DNA of 64,000 bases from Chrysogorgia sp. JL179-B06 (Eukaryota > Cnidaria > Anthozoa > Scleralcyonacea > Chrysogorgiidae). Position 1 is the first letter of the stretch. Each line of letters starts with the position of its first letter. Shown here piece after piece: positions 11,518 to 26,000 of the stretch. The notes beneath the pieces were generated by a model. The model made no database searches. It was not told the DNA's origin and saw nothing but the letters and a program-made list of their open reading frames with translations. The stretch spans positions 1,054,001-1,118,000 of the forward strand of contig JAYKKM010000226.1 of NCBI GenBank assembly GCA_035772405.1. Reading direction: 5' to 3'. The position numbers and the translations under genes were made by a program.

Positions 11518-12055
11518 CCTTCGGGATGGTAACGACCGTTTACGAAAGGGAAATTGCCGCGGCGCGCGCCCAACTTTGAAATTCCGCAAACAAGTGTTTT
11601 CTGTTTTTTACCATGTCAAGACGAAGAAGTCGGAGTGATGAACGCAATATTATATGACCGATTTGTTTTGGTAGCTTATCCAATTTTCATTGCAAAAGCC
11701 AGTTTTCATGCACTCATATAGATATTTTAACATGGGTTCCAAGATAAAACGATGGACGTTTTCAGATGCCTAAAGGCTAATGTGTATATAGTAGTTCTAC
11801 ACTACTTCTGAGTTTATACTAAAGTGTTTCATAATCTTGATGCCCCTTTGTAATCGTGCATTTTTAGCAACGGCGTGGTGCCCTAATTTCGCAAAAATTC
11901 TTATCAGAAATCGCCGGAAAAGCACTTCTGGGCGTTGTAAAATTAAAAATTTCCTGGGGGTGCATGCCCCAGACCCCCCGAGCGGGTTCGCGGCACACAA
12001 CGTGCTGATTCTTTATGTGTGCCCTCTCTTTTGAACAACCCTGGATCCGCTACTG
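11518..12055 (-). repeat. inverted counterpart of the 8503 hAT-type end
   Basis: Positions 11518-11580 are the inverted match of 8521-8575 (ACGACCGTTTACGAAAGGG then AAATTGCCGCGGCGCG). A duplicated CCTTCGGGATGGTAACGACC lies just outside. The motif TGGATCCGCTACTG at 12042-12055 could be the right terminus. The intervening 460 bases have no coding capacity that I can support. Confidence 0.35.
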
Positions 12056-12059
12056 TTTT

Positions 12060-13040
12060 GAAAATCTTCGATCTCGGTACAAGCTAGTGCGTCAGTCGGT
12101 TGAAGTGAGCTTACATGCACCCCCTGTAAACTTTTCTGAGTACGGCCCTGTGTTGGGTTCTATTAGGGTTATTGGATTCATGACGGAGGCAGCGGAACCA
12201 GGGGCACTGGTGTCAGATGCCCCACTTTTTTTCAAAATTTAGAAAATGTGCCCTTTTTCTGAAGTAAAAATGCCCTTTTTATAAATGTGGCATGTGGCGG
12301 TTAAGGTTTACTGCGCGGCATATTACCTATGCTGGGAAGAATTAATGTACCCTTTTCGTAGAAGTATGACATTGCTGTAGAAATGTACACAGGTACCACT
12401 GTTACAACCGTACAACGTTTTAAATTTTACAATTATTTTGAAAATTTAAACCAATTGGTGTCTCTTTTTGGCAGTGCCCACTTTTTAGGTGCTTCCTTGG
12501 CCTCTGATTCATGATAATGATAAATCTTTATGCCATTTAAGATTTCATGATCTTAAATGGCATAAGGATGAAATTAATGAATCACCTTGAGAGAAAGATC
12601 CACACGTATCACCCTTACCCTTTGGTGCACATCACCGGGGTGAAAAGCCTGGGTAAGTACGAGGTTGATCGCGCGCTCCTAAAAATACATGCAGGTTGTC
12701 CTCACCGTTATTTTGATGATAATCGTCGATTGTCAATTCGTGTTATTTTGATGATTATGATTACAATAGAACCTATCACCAACCTTATTCAAATTGAATA
12801 TATTCAATATCAAGTTGTATATCCAAGTTGAATATACTATAGAAATGTTGGGCCACAACGCGCATGTATCGGTTCAATCTCTGAGTCTGGCTACGCCACT
12901 GTATTTATAGTCAGAAATAGAGTATGGCTGTCTACATAGCTAGTGGCGCGCCCATCTATACTCTCGATAACAAAGGTGTGTCGCCGACACGCCTTCCTGT
13001 TAGGTGTGGCCATACAGGATGTGAATTAGCAAACAATTAA
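12060..13040. other. no gene seen; small palindrome at 12511-12572
   Basis: This is intergenic repeat-derived sequence. The only clear structure is a hairpin with arms ATCTTTATGCCATTTAAGAT and its complement around a six-base loop. Short open frames here show no domain or splice pattern. Confidence 0.4.
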
Positions 13041-13044
13041 TTTA

Positions 13045-13235
13045 ATTAGCTGACGTTTCACATAAGAACCCACCTTACCAGAATCCTAATCCTAATACTA
13101 ACCCAAACTCTTACGATATGCTTTATTTTAGAAATAACAGCTGATTTTAATTTCAAATTTTACTACCGATAGTCTATGTAACGTCGTTATATAGTTCGAT
13201 GAAAATACGATAATTCTATGAAACTTCACCCATTT
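13045..13235 (-). repeat. MITE family T, copy 3
   Basis: It begins AGCTGACGTTTCACATAAG and carries ATGCTTTATTTTAGAAATAA and CTACCGATAGTCTATG, ending near GAAACTTCACCC at 13217-13231. CCTAATCCTAATACTAACCC-type sequence fills the middle. Confidence 0.55.
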
Positions 13236-14143
13236 AATTATAGATCGTAATTTGCATGGATAGTAAATATAAATTTGGCGAATATAAAATATATATTTGG
13301 TAAGAAATAAAAGCTGATATAACTTAGAAACTCGACTGGTTGTTTTTATACCTTTGCACGCTATATTATTCACAGCTTTCATATTTATACTTATTTTGAG
13401 TCGTGACACTATGCCACGAAATGGCGGCAATCCAAAACGGGCCAAACTGACTGGAACTATAAAAGATTCGTTGATGATATGCAGCAAGATAAACAAACTA
13501 TAGCATTACAATACTGGTGCATGTTAATGATTGCAAAGTCACGATCAGCCAAGTTCAATTCTCATGCGCGATCTGTCTGAGTACTAGACAGCCAAGTAAG
13601 CCAACATATGATTCGGATATATATTGACCCTAGCAGATGGTAAGTTCAAATAAAAGGTGGTGAACATGACCCTCTGCCTGCAACATCTGGATCTCTAGCG
13701 ATTAGGTTGCAGTAGCTTTTCGTCTTCGATATCAAATTCGAAGAGATGCAACCATTTTGGGGATAGGCCGATTTTGTACGTCAGTTCAGTGTTTCCACTT
13801 CGCCAAACTGAAATAGTTTTTTATCCTTTAATTTTGACCAAAAAATCCTTCCAAAAAGTCAAAATATCATTCAAATTTTATTTTCAATTAAGCAGGACTT
13901 AATTTGTATATGAAATCAGCAAAAGAGAACGTTGTCAAGGTTATTCGAGGTATTATTCTCGGCCATGCATCTATCTTTCATTAACCAAGCTGTCAAGATG
14001 ACATGATAGTTTTGGAACAAGTTTTTAAACGAAGTCTTAACTACTGGAAACTAATGGAAATACAGTAGCCTCGGTACTGCAGCCCGTCTGATAACGGTGA
14101 ATCATCACTATCCATATTTCACTATACATTTTAGTGAAAACGG

Positions 14144-14300
14144 GTGAAATTTCATATAAATCCCGAAATGACGTCACATAGACTATCGGTAGTAAAATTC
14201 GAAATTAAAATCAGCTGTTATTTCTAAAATAAAGCATTATCGTAAGATTTAGGGTTAGTATTAGGTGTAGGGTTAGGGTTAGGATGACTTATTTGGCGGG
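14144..14300 (+). repeat. MITE family T, copy 4
   Basis: It begins GGTGAAATTTCATATAAATC, has ACTATCGGTAGTAAAATTCG and TTATTTCTAAAATAAAGCAT, and runs into GGGTTAGTATTAGGTGTAGG. The far terminus is missing. A solitary opposite end of the family is at 15130-15235. Confidence 0.55.
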
Positions 14301-15129
14301 GGATTAAGATGTTTCGCTTTCCGCCAATCCTCGCTTTCCCAGCTTGCTTCGCTTTCCTCCCAATCTCGTTCCCAGCTATACGCAGGCTAACGCCGAGTTG
14401 GACTTCTGCTTGATCTGTGGTCGCGACGAAACCAAGAAATACACAACTCGCTAACGATATACGCTACTGGTTGCTTCGCAGGTACAACACCCATAAAAGA
14501 GAGTTCTAACTGCAAGACTTGAAGGGTGTTACTCGGGGTGTTATTGGAGAAGCTCGGTGCGCTACAGTAGAATAAAATGACTGAACATTTCCATCATTTC
14601 CTCTTGTCCAAGGATCGAGCGAAATAAAATTAGTTGTTTCTCTCAGATAAACCTGTAGATCGGGTAATCTTCTGATCTAAGTTTCAGTAACTGCAAATAA
14701 TTCCTATGAACTTTTTTCTGACTAGGATTGTAACACAGAGATAACAGTAATATATATTTAATATATGTTGAACTGATTTGGCTTGTCCAAACCAATGAGC
14801 TCTTAGTCTATGTATAACTGGAGGACTAGGGAGGACTATATGGTCTGGTCTTTCTTTGGAAGGGCAAAAAGTGAAGTCAAACATGGCGGACATATGGAGG
14901 TGACGTCAATTTCAGTCCCCTACGTAGACTTGCCACAAGTCGATCTAGTCAGTTAGCATCGAGAGACGTAGACGAGCGACGCAAAAGACTGCCTACGTCC
15001 TCCCACGCAACTTTTCTATTTTTCCCAACTATATGTTCATTTTGAAAACATACACAAAACGAAATATTAAGAAGTAGAAATGAACAGGTGTCTCCTGATC
15101 ATTTCTGAATGAGTCTGATTTCAACAATA

Positions 15130-15235
15130 TAAAACATTCGGCTGACGTTTCATGTAAGTATCCCGAATGTAATACATAGTCCTAACCCCAAACCTAACCC
15201 TAATATTAACCCTAACATAGAGGTGCTACACTAGC
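15130..15235 (-). repeat. MITE family T, partial copy 5
   Basis: It begins GGCTGACGTTTCATGTAAGT, followed by TCCCGAATGTAATACATAG and CCTAACCC-type repeats, matching the right half of the full copy at 4684-4852. It ends abruptly after TAACCCTAACATAG. Confidence 0.45.
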
Positions 15236-15249
15236 TTGTCTTTTATTAT

Positions 15250-17034
15250 TACAGTATGCTTCTTAGGCCTCAACTGGGCGTTACATGTTGACAACCAAAT
15301 ATAGTAACACTAATTCTACAAACTATTGCGTACATGACTTACGTAAAGGAAGGGTGTTACGGGAAAGGAAGTGTTTACGGCTGATATACAATATGTCGCG
15401 TCTCATTAGTTTCACGTATCCGGAAAACAATTTGTACTAAAATTTAGTACGGTTACATTTAAAATGTAACCGTAGTCTGAATGTTACTTTACTGTTGTTT
15501 TTCGGACTTCTTCCGGAGCTGGATTTCCACTCTCTACTTTTATAACTTGTGATCTAGCTGTTCACTTCGGTCGCTTTCCTTTTATGTTCCGACTAAATCC
15601 GTTCCGGTTAATTGAGGAGGATCGCGGGGTGGGGGAATCCATACTGTTTTCTGTCGTATTACTGTTGTAATGAATCGCAGCAATAGCGTAGCGTCTGGCT
15701 GCTATTAATAGCTCAAAATGCGGACAAACAAACCAAATTTGACTCACAAATGAAATGAGCTATTTTCTTTTGTTATGGCTGCAAGAATTATGGGTAAAAG
15801 CGGACAAACATGGATACTGACGTCATCGCTGTTGCGCGGTTTTCTATTGTAAAACTGCGGAGGTATTTTAGATTTTATTATATGTTTTTTAAACTTTTGC
15901 AACCAAATAGTAAACAGATAAGGTTACATAAATTTAATAATATTAGCACAAGTAATTGCCCTGGGCTTCTGTGGTTAGTGCAAATTGTGTCAAAATAATG
16001 AGGTCACCCATAAAACTAGGGATTTGCAGCGGTACAGGACTAAAATCTCGGGGACTGTGACAGCGGCATACTGCACATTCTTGAAATATCTTTGTCTGTT
16101 TTGTAGTAATTTTAATTATCTTCAAGTTCCCTGTTTTAATTGATAAAATTTGATTATTATCAGTATCATAGTAGAACATGGTCTTACAAAAGATGAATAG
16201 TTGTTGAATTTGCAGCCCATTCCAACTCGATAAAGGCATCAGAATTAAGAGCATTAGACAACTTTCTTGGGACTGTATTTCAATATTTGCGTTCAGGAAA
16301 GATGGTTTGTGTCGCATAAACCTGTCAAAACCTTAATCATTAATTAACTTTACTAGCTAGCAGTTTCGTAATTATTTTTTCTCGCAAATAAAATGATGTA
16401 ACGTTCATTGAACTGTAAAAACAAAAGGAAATAACAGCATGTTGACGGCATTAATCATTGAATCAATATCACCATATCTAGCTTCTCATCCTCATATAAC
16501 AGCAGGTAACAGTAAGCATATCAGATGACTGAACATTCATTCAACTGGGAGGCGCGGGAGCATACCGATTCATGGTTTCTTAAATTTCTGATATACCTTG
16601 ACAGTGGCAGAATGCGCTCACCAAAAATATGATTATTAAAATAAAAAGAAAACCGGAAAGTTAGCTGATATGAGTTTGTTATAAGTGTTTGTCAGTATAA
16701 GCTATGTGAAATATCCCAGCATTGCGTGTTATTGGCGGCAGCTCGACCAATCAGCATTTAGAGTGAATGTGATATAAGTGATATGACTCCAATATCGAGT
16801 CAACACCGCTCGAAACATGCGAGAATATTGAGAAGCTGATACTATATATCTCAAATCCCATCTCATACCGATGGCATTGCTTTAAAATTTAAAACGTTTC
16901 TTCACATTGCTGTCAAGGGTCACGTGTAGCTGAAGTGCCATCTCATGAGTCTCGTGAAATATATATTGACCTGAGTTTTCTCTCTTGGCTGTTCCTCAAT
17001 ATTTGGCATTGAGCTGCAGGGAGTTGTTGTGAAC
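15250..17034. promoter_or_regulatory. intergenic region upstream of the ankyrin gene
   Basis: Apart from the possible exon at 16188-16272 I see no gene. The last few hundred bases before 17035 are unique rather than repeat-like and must include the promoter and 5' UTR of the NACHT/ankyrin gene. No clear TATA box could be assigned. Confidence 0.35.
16188..16272 (-). CDS. possible isolated coding exon
   Basis: Read on the minus strand, an AG acceptor (ATACAG) is followed by 85 bases open in one frame, PRKLSNALNSDAFIELEWAA and onward, and then by a GTAAGA donor. Composition is protein-like, but no partner exon or ATG was found within 3 kb and I do not recognise the peptide. If real, its gene would be transcribed away from the gene starting at 17035. 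Confidence 0.2.
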
Positions 17035-20000
17035 ATGGAGGTTAATGAACAAATGAAGAGAGCATTTTATGGTCGTCAATGGGTGTTTGAAAAGATCAGA
17101 GATATGTTGGAGAAAAGAAAGGATAAAGCACCAAAGTACAGAGGAGTGGCCATTCTTGGGCAACCAGGTTCTGGTAAAACCTCGATTTGTTTGCAGTTAG
17201 TTAATCCAAGTAACAGCAAGGGCATCGAGAAAGAGTTATCTCAAAGGGTAATTGCGTATCATTTGTGTCAAGCACAGAATCAACTGTCTTTAGATGTTTG
17301 CCAGTTTATTCGAAACCTTGCGCTTCAGTTATGTAAACAGGAAAGCTTTGCGAACTATTCAAAACTTTACCAAACTCCTGCGATACAAAACCTTTTGAAG
17401 AAGGATCATGAGAATCAAAATCTGGTCAACGTGTTTAAGAAAGTAATTCTGGATCCCCTGAAATCCTGTCATGTTGAAAATCAGAATTTTCTCGTGGTTG
17501 TTGACTCGGTAGACGAAGCTCTCATCGATGACAGTCACAGGGGCACTGATGTGATAACCATTTGTGATTTACTTGTTATCGCTTTACAACAGGACTTATT
17601 CCCCCCTTGGCTTTGTTTACTTATTACTGCTCGACGACAATCAAAGGAAGTCGTGAAGATGTTTTCTGGTCTTCGAAAGATAACCTTAGATGACTTGAAG
17701 AAGTCCTATGTCGTCAAAGATGTCCAGCAGTACATCTTAGACCGACTTGATGCCGACGCTGATTTGAGGAAGCTCTTGACACGTAGCACGGCCGAGAAGT
17801 TTAACCTTCTACACGTTAAAAGCAATGGATGTATTTTATATCTTGAGAAGATATTGGATAATGTAATTAAGGGCATCCTGTCTTTGGAAGATGTAAGTGA
17901 GATTCCTGGTACCTTGAATGGGTTGTACCTGTGGTTATGCCAAAGGTTGTTCGGAGAAGACCTTTACAATAACAATTTTAGACCCATTTTGGAAATTCTT
18001 CTGGCAGCAAAAAAACTCTTGAGTTTCACTGAACTTTTAAATGTTGTCAAATTGGTGAATAGCAGCATTGATGAGAAGGAATTGCAAGCTAACCTAGATA
18101 CACTATCAGCAGTTGTGCTGCAAGAGCATGATACATGTCAGATTTTTCACCACTCATTTAGTGAATGGCTTATTGATGTCAAGCATTGCACAAGGAAGTA
18201 CCTGTGTAGCATTGTGAAAGGTCATGCAATGCTGGCAGTCTACTTCATGTGTGGTGGGAAAACATTAAGTATGCAAGAGAATGAGCATTTTATATGGCAT
18301 TTGCTACAAAGTCAGTACCCTTCAAGTGATCCATCCAAATTAGAGCAGTGGTTACAATGGACTGGTGTTACATCTGATGATGCAGGAACATTGAAGCACA
18401 TCAAGGCAGAAAGAATGGAAACATTCTCTGAAATGAATGGTGTTGTACCAACAGAATCTGTCAAAGAGTCTTGTTCAATGAAAGAAACGGATGATCTATC
18501 CACCATCAAGAAACCAACATATGGTAACTTAGATGACTATGATGATAAAGACTGGACACCACTTTTAAAAGCAGCACACAGTGGAAATTCTAGTGATGTG
18601 CATTCTCTCCTTCAAAATGGTGCTGATGTCAACTTTGTTGACCGGAATGGGCAGACAGCGTTGTGTTTGGCCTGTGGAGAAGGTCATATGAAGATAGTCC
18701 ATGATCTTATTAACTGTGGTTCTGAGATCAATACCCGAGATTGTGATGGTTGTACACCTCTACGAGCTGCAGCAAGATGTGGATCAGCAGATGCGGTTAC
18801 CTTGTTGTTAAAACATGGTGCAATACCTGATTTAGCTGACAATAATCAGAGAACAGCTTTACGAGCAGCAGCATGGGGTGGTCATACAAACATTGGTAAA
18901 ATATTATACTATAAACTGAGTAATTTATCATACTTAATAATGCTGTAGTCAAGAGGTCCATTGTGTGTGCATAGTTTTGCATTGTCTTTTGTTGTTTGAT
19001 GATATTATTTTTTAGTTTTACAGTTGCTTCAGAAAGGAGCAGATGTTAACCACATGGACAGAGAAGGCCGGACAGCATTGATAGCAGCTGCGCATACAGG
19101 TTGTGTTGGAGTTGTTGAGGTTCTCTTGGATCATAAAGCAAACATTGATCATGTTGATGTTGATGGCCGGACAGCCCTGTCAGTTTGTGTTCTTTCAGAC
19201 TCTTCAAATCATCGACAGTCTGGTAAGCAAAATGATTATTAGTAGAAATGTATTTGTAGCTTCTGATTTGAGTTTTTGATTTCTTTTTTGGAAGATTTCT
19301 TTTAAAGTGCTGTTCTTTATACTGTACTTACTGTATCTGATTGACCATATGCTTACAGTCAAAACAGATGTTCTCTCGCATGCGACATTGCAATATTCCC
19401 ATGTGAAATTGCAATATTGATTGACAAATTGACTTAAGCAACTTTGTCAAGATTCCTTTGCAGATTGCCTGGAAAAGGTTCCTCTTTCCTTAGAGTAAAT
19501 GCAAAATTTTAATTAAAATATTGCTGCTGGGAATCATTCTCCAATATTATTAGAGAACAGCTTACTTAAGACGGGGTGCCGGGGGCGTTGCACTCCCCAA
19601 TGTTGCTCTTGTTTGCATAAATTGGATTTATGTCGGCAAATTTGGACATGCGATCTTATGAGAATAATTAAACTATATGTTTGGGAGAATTTTTTATCGG
19701 AAACGGCAAAATGTGCCGACAAAAGTCAGCAAAAATTGACAAAAACCAGCAAAATTACCAACAAATCATTGGTTAAAAGGGAGACAAATGCCGAATAATT
19801 ACTGACCCCTGTTGGCCAAAATTGCAGACAAAGCCCTGGCCAAAATCTGACAAAAATGCTGAGAAGATTTAGCGTTTTACAAAGAGCCGCACTTTTTAAT
19901 CCATCTGGAAATGCCAATCGTCTCCAAAAGCGCAGGATAATATAATTAAACTATGGCTGTGTAGTGCTATTAGAATTTGTGTCAAATCACTATTGGGGTA

Positions 20001-23000
20001 AATGCGCAATCAGTAATCACGTTTCGGGCATTGTAGAGGTAGTGCGCATAACATTTAAGATGACTCGCTGATAGAAATATGCACTTTCTGTTTAGATAGT
20101 AACTAGTAAACATTGACAATGATAAAGCAAAATTTACCTTAATCAGGTGGAAAAATCACGCCCTGGATTTACGCATGTTTATCGCGTAAGGCTGTACATT
20201 CTAGAGTGCCCTTACCCGGCTATCCTTCATACATAAATATGGGTCAGATCGCCGATATGTTTATAACAATGACACAAGAGTTGTAAAAAGTCAATCAAGA
20301 ACAATTAGCTGAAACATTTTGAAATATATTGGATTGGAAAGTTATGGACTAGCCTCCTCTGCAGGCAACTCTGTGGCTTCTTAACGTAAACATTGGTCAT
20401 ACAGCCTTATTGCTCGATAAGACTCGGATAAAAGAAGCCACAGAGTTGCCTGCGGAGGAGGCTAGTTATGGACAACAACCAACTGAAATGCAAGCGGAAG
20501 AAAATTAAGCTGACATGTCTTTTTTGAAAGCAAACATTTGATGACGATTATCGGCAACAGCACAACCACAAGTACCATTCGAAAATTTGCAGGGTTCGAA
20601 TTAGAGAGAAAAAGTCGACTCGCAAAAAAAAATTGTGAATTTCGAGATGCGACATGATTCTTGCCTGTGAAAATAAATGGACATTTTAAATGAAGTGACT
20701 TTTAATTTATCTCGCCCGTTTAAATCACGTTAACATTTAAGTATTCCATGGTGTAAAACGATGATTCAAAGTAAGAAATAAGCAATGAAAAGAATTTACA
20801 ACATCTACGACCTGCCAAAATACACAAGATCCGCTAAAACCGCGATGTAAATAAGCTTGACGGGGCCTGAGACGACAAAATGGCAGCCATAATTAGAAAA
20901 CGAATACGTTATTAAAAAATTTTGATTCGCAAAAAATAAAATTTTCGATTCGCCAAAAAATGCCAAAAAAGTGCCAAAAAATCGACTCGCAAATTGCGAA
21001 TTGCGACCCGCTAATTCGAACCCTGATTTGCATTGTCATTTCACATGTAAAACTGAAATATTTCCACTTGAAATATCCTTATATCCGATTTAACTATGGC
21101 ATGCAAAATTTTTCCAAGGGGGGCACCCAATTATTTATTTTGCCCCGGGCCCACACAAAGACTAAAAGCTTCTTTAAAGGCTGGGCCTGCATGTGAGCTG
21201 AGTTGTTGGTCCTCTCCTGTGCCTCTAGGGTTTACTTCCGTGTTCTTTGGTTTTCCTCCCACCGTAAAATCAACTTTAGCTTAATAGACTTAGCTAGTTA
21301 ACCGTTGAATGCTACTAACATCATAGGAGGCAGAAGCGGGGGGCAGGGGGCTAAAGCCCCCCCCCAACTTTGTAAGAGTGGAAAAAAGGGTGGCTAAGCC
21401 CCCCCCCCAGTTTTGGTGCCGAAAGTGAGAGTTATTTGACCATATTATACATTGAATATTTGTGCGTCTTCGATATCAGGCAGTTTTCAAAATTTTCGCG
21501 ACACACCCCCCCCCCCCCCCCCCAACCAAACCTATCTTCCGCGGCCACTGACTAACATCAGACCCTGGCTTCAGGGGCAGCCAAGTTTAATGTATAGCAA
21601 AGCGAGAGATTTTTAACAAAATACTGATGTTTTGAGCAGAGTTCTACATCAGAGTTAGACGAGATGAAATAAAATAAAAAGGTGTTTATATTAATATATA
21701 TAAAAAAAGTAGAGTGCTGCATAGACAGTGTTTTGGATAGCAAAGAGAAAAGGTGGTAAACTGCCAAGATTTTTAGTAATGAAATACTGATATTTCGAGC
21801 AAAACCCTTCATGGGAACAGATTGAGGGGAGAAAGAACTAGTCAATTAAGGTTGCAATGCCAGGTCAAATACTCTGACAAGGGGACTATGGGATAGTATG
21901 GACCAAGATGATTATACCATGAGCAACATGTTGATACAAGTAAGGAGCATAGGAAGCTTGGTAAACTTAGGGGGGCCGGCCAAGACGAAATTTTCGTTGT
22001 ACCTGTTGACATCAGTGTTAATTTGTTTCGGTTTGTTTTCAACCGGGCTACCTTCTAGCCTCAATCAATCCACAATTTCTGCCCTTCTGCTTAGTTAATA
22101 AAGAAAGCCTACTAGAGTAGAGCCATGTAAACTAGAGAAATATTAGTACTTTAGTTTAGTAAAAACTTGCAAAGATATGGTTAACATTCAAAGATATTGT
22201 GTTTATTTTTTTTAATTACTTCTATGACAGTTTAACAGAACATTAATAGGAAGATGTTGTTTTCGAACTTGTTGGTAATATCATACATTCATACTATTCG
22301 AACACAGACATTATTATACGATTACTTTCAAATTCAAATTTTTTACAGCAATTTTTCTTTCAAATTCAATTATTTTATGTGGGACGAAAGCTATTCCAGT
22401 TCCCTTTTTATAATAGTGTGGGCCGGGGGCCACAGTCACCGACCCCCCTGCTTCCTACATCCCTGGATACAGTATTGGTCCCTCTGATGGAAAAGAAAAG
22501 AAGACTCCAACTAGGGGCTCGCGTTGAGCATGAGCTGGTCTGAGCTGCTGCCAGTTCCAATATCTTACATGTACAGTACATGTACCTACCCTACTAAGTA
22601 CATGCTGCAATATCTTTTCAGATGTGATTAAAGTTCTTTTGGAAAATGGAGCTGATGTAAATCATCCTGACTTTGATGGAATGACTCCTCTGTGCTTGGC
22701 ATGTATGCTCGGCCACAAAGATATAGTTCAACTTCTGCTCAAAGGTGATGTGAATCACTGGGACAGACATGGTCGAACCCCATTAATGTTGGCATCAGCC
22801 AATGGACATCACAGTGTTGTTAAATTATTGCTTGAGTACATAAGAGGTTTGTGTTTTTATAACTTTTTAGCCACAAACGTTCCTAAATTTTCTGATTTAT
22901 ATAAAAATTACCATGTCGAACAGGGCCTGGTTGTATAAAAAGGTAGTTAAAATTTTAACTACAGTTAGCTTTAACTATAAATCTTTATTCGCAACTAAGT

Positions 23001-26000
23001 GGTTGAACTTAACTACCATTTAACTGCTGAACAGGTAGTTAAATACAGTAGTTGTTATGTGTTTTATACAATCAGCCCCTGATGAATTACAGTGACTGAT
23101 CATCAAAGGAATCAGTAACTCATAAAGTTACAGTATCCTTCAGCAGCATAATAATATAAAAACTTTTTAAAAATCAAATGAGGCAAAATTGTGGCAGTTA
23201 ACAAATACCTTTTACAGTATGCTGTACTTGTGTCACTGATCAGAGAGGGTGTCTACTGTCATAGAACTGATGATGTCATAGAATGATGATAGCTTAAAGC
23301 CTTAAACCATAATATTATAAACATTTGTTAACAGCCACAATTTGGGCTCATTTGATGATTTTATTTTATTACATTTTTACATCATACACTGTACCTGTAC
23401 TGTATTATTTTACTTGTCAAAGAGAGAAGTTTGGGTAGTAAAACAGAGGTTAATATAGTTGACAAATAGTACATAGGCCCTGAATGTGTAACTTTATACT
23501 TGTAGAAAATTGTAAAGAAGTTCCCAAAGAAAATATTTTCAAGAAAGATAATTCTGGTTGGACTCCAACACTAGTTGCTGCTCACAATGGTAATTAATAA
23601 TGATAGTAAATAGAGATAAATTCAGATTAAGTCACCTATTTCAAATAGGGTCACCACAACAATTGTGGATATCTCCTATGGTGGGTAACCATGGTGACCC
23701 CATATAATTTCTACTGCTTTATTCTCATTGAGTTACCAACATTGAGTGGTGTCTCTATATAATTCTACATAATATTTAAATTTTGCAGAGATACACACTT
23801 TGTGTTGTGTCCCCATATGTAAATTTCTACTGCTTATACATGTCAGCCTGAATATTATTTTTTGGAGCTTGCCGGACATTTCAGGTGCTCTGAAATTGCA
23901 ATTCTGGAGGTAAGAAAGTGGCCTCCAAAAAATGCAGAGGTGCAGACCTGGGTCAGATTTAGGTCAGGATTTTATTGCCTGCAAATCAGGCCTATCACTG
24001 AGAGGCATGCGATCGCACATGCACAACTCCGCACACGTCTGAAGAATGCGAGGCATGTGTTTGATCACACGCCTAAAAAATTATGAAAACTAGGAAATTA
24101 TTTCCACTATTGTTATTTGTACGTACCAAAAAACCATTCCAAATAAAATTATTATTAACCATTACAGTAATACTGCTTTCTTAACTGTTTTTGAAGTATG
24201 AAAATGTCGCATGCCATCACACGCCTAGGTCATCCGAGGCATACGATGCTTCGCACACCTGCATTTTTTCTCAGTGGTAGGCCTCCTGAAAATGTGCTGC
24301 TTAAAAAGTCAACTTGGCCAGACATTATTGTCCTGCAACAGCTTCAAGTTGCCAGTCATATAAGACGAATTTATACTGGACATTGACAGTCCGATGTCCT
24401 GCCGTAATATTCAGGCCTGCATGTGTAATATAGTTTTGGCTGAAAGCTGGACTGTTAGGTGTTAATATGTTTGACTCAGTTAGGTAACCATAAATACAGT
24501 TCTTTCAAGAAATTCTTACTGTTGCAGCGCTGCAAATAATTTTTTGTAATCCGCCGGTCATGATGATCAGAAGAAATCTAATTCTGGCGGTAAAACGGCA
24601 AATCCTGCCAGTCATTCATTTTGCTGTTCAGTTTGTTTCATTCTTCATTCATCTTTCCTTTTGAATCACTATAACATTATAAAGAGACTGTGGTGCTAGC
24701 CGCTGATGATTTCATTACACTTGGTTAGCCGTCCGTACTGTAGAATTTCACAGGTTAAACAAAAAAACCGAGTGTAAAAAATATTTGACTGGTCACGATG
24801 ATCATTGAAAATAAAAATTTGATGGTCAAAGGTCAAATATTGGCGGTCATTGACCGGCCGCTATTTGCAGCGCTGCTGTTGGAAATATCATAATATGGTA
24901 GGCCTGTACATTGATAGTGGTCAGATAGTTTACCTTGTTTCAGTTTTGACTCAAGAGAAATTATGATTGAAAAGTCTAGTGTCAACTGTCAGTGTAAATG
25001 ATATTCTGAATTTCCTTTGTTCCAGTCTCAATAAGAATTTCATAGTAGGAGGCTTTACTCAGACCATTGATACTCAGATCTTGATTTAATAGCCTTAACA
25101 GGAGTCATCCAAGGTGCTGGTATTCCTTTAATACGAGTCTTTTTAATAGGGGTGTGCAAATATGCCACTTGAGAGAATAATGAATTCCACAGATTGACAC
25201 CTGCCATCACATTTTCAGACTTTGGTATCTTGTGCATGCTTGTGAACATACGTGCACACAACTACTGTACATACACAAATCATGTGTGTTGTGTACTGTA
25301 CATGAATTATGGTTAATATATCCTAAACTATCTACAATGGCAAATTACTGAACCCTTTATTAGCCCCAGTATCAGCATACAAATTTTCCTTATTGGTATC
25401 TGAACTACTAAAATTACATGCTGTATTGTATAAGGAAAGAGAGACAATTAGAATCCAAATTTTTTTTTGTTCTTAATCTTTATGCAGACTTGTATTGTAT
25501 GTATTTAACTTTTCCAGGCTATGGAGATGTATTGCAGCTTCTGCTCTTTTATGGTGCTTCATTGAAAGATTCCGATGATAGCAAAAGGACTGCTTTGATG
25601 CTTGCAGCACATGAAGGCCATGTTAGTCTTGTTGAGCAACTAATATGTGCCGGGGCTCCTATTGATCTAAAATCTTTGGAAGGATGCACAGCTGTACATT
25701 ATTCTGCCTTGTTTGGACACATTGATTGTGTGGAAAAGCTTTTGGAAAAAGAGGCTGATGTAAACATCCACGACAGTCATGGTAACACACCATTGAATTT
25801 TGCAGCTAAAGAAGGTATTTAAATGTACATGCAAGTTCATGTCACTTTGGGTTAAATATCATTTTTTGTACCAGTACTCAAGGTTCTGCTAACATAAAGA
25901 ACCAAATATTTTATGATCACTGCTCTGCACTGGTACTGTAATTGTCGATATCAATATTTAGAATTTCTCCCGCGCATAATAAATGTTGGGATTCTCATTA

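Noticed and set aside
12547..12831. 94-residue plus-strand frame
   Set aside because: It begins in a small palindrome, has no recognisable motif and no partner exons.
18797..18982. minus-strand frame over the end of ankyrin exon 1
   Set aside because: Shadow of the ankyrin coding sequence on the opposite strand.
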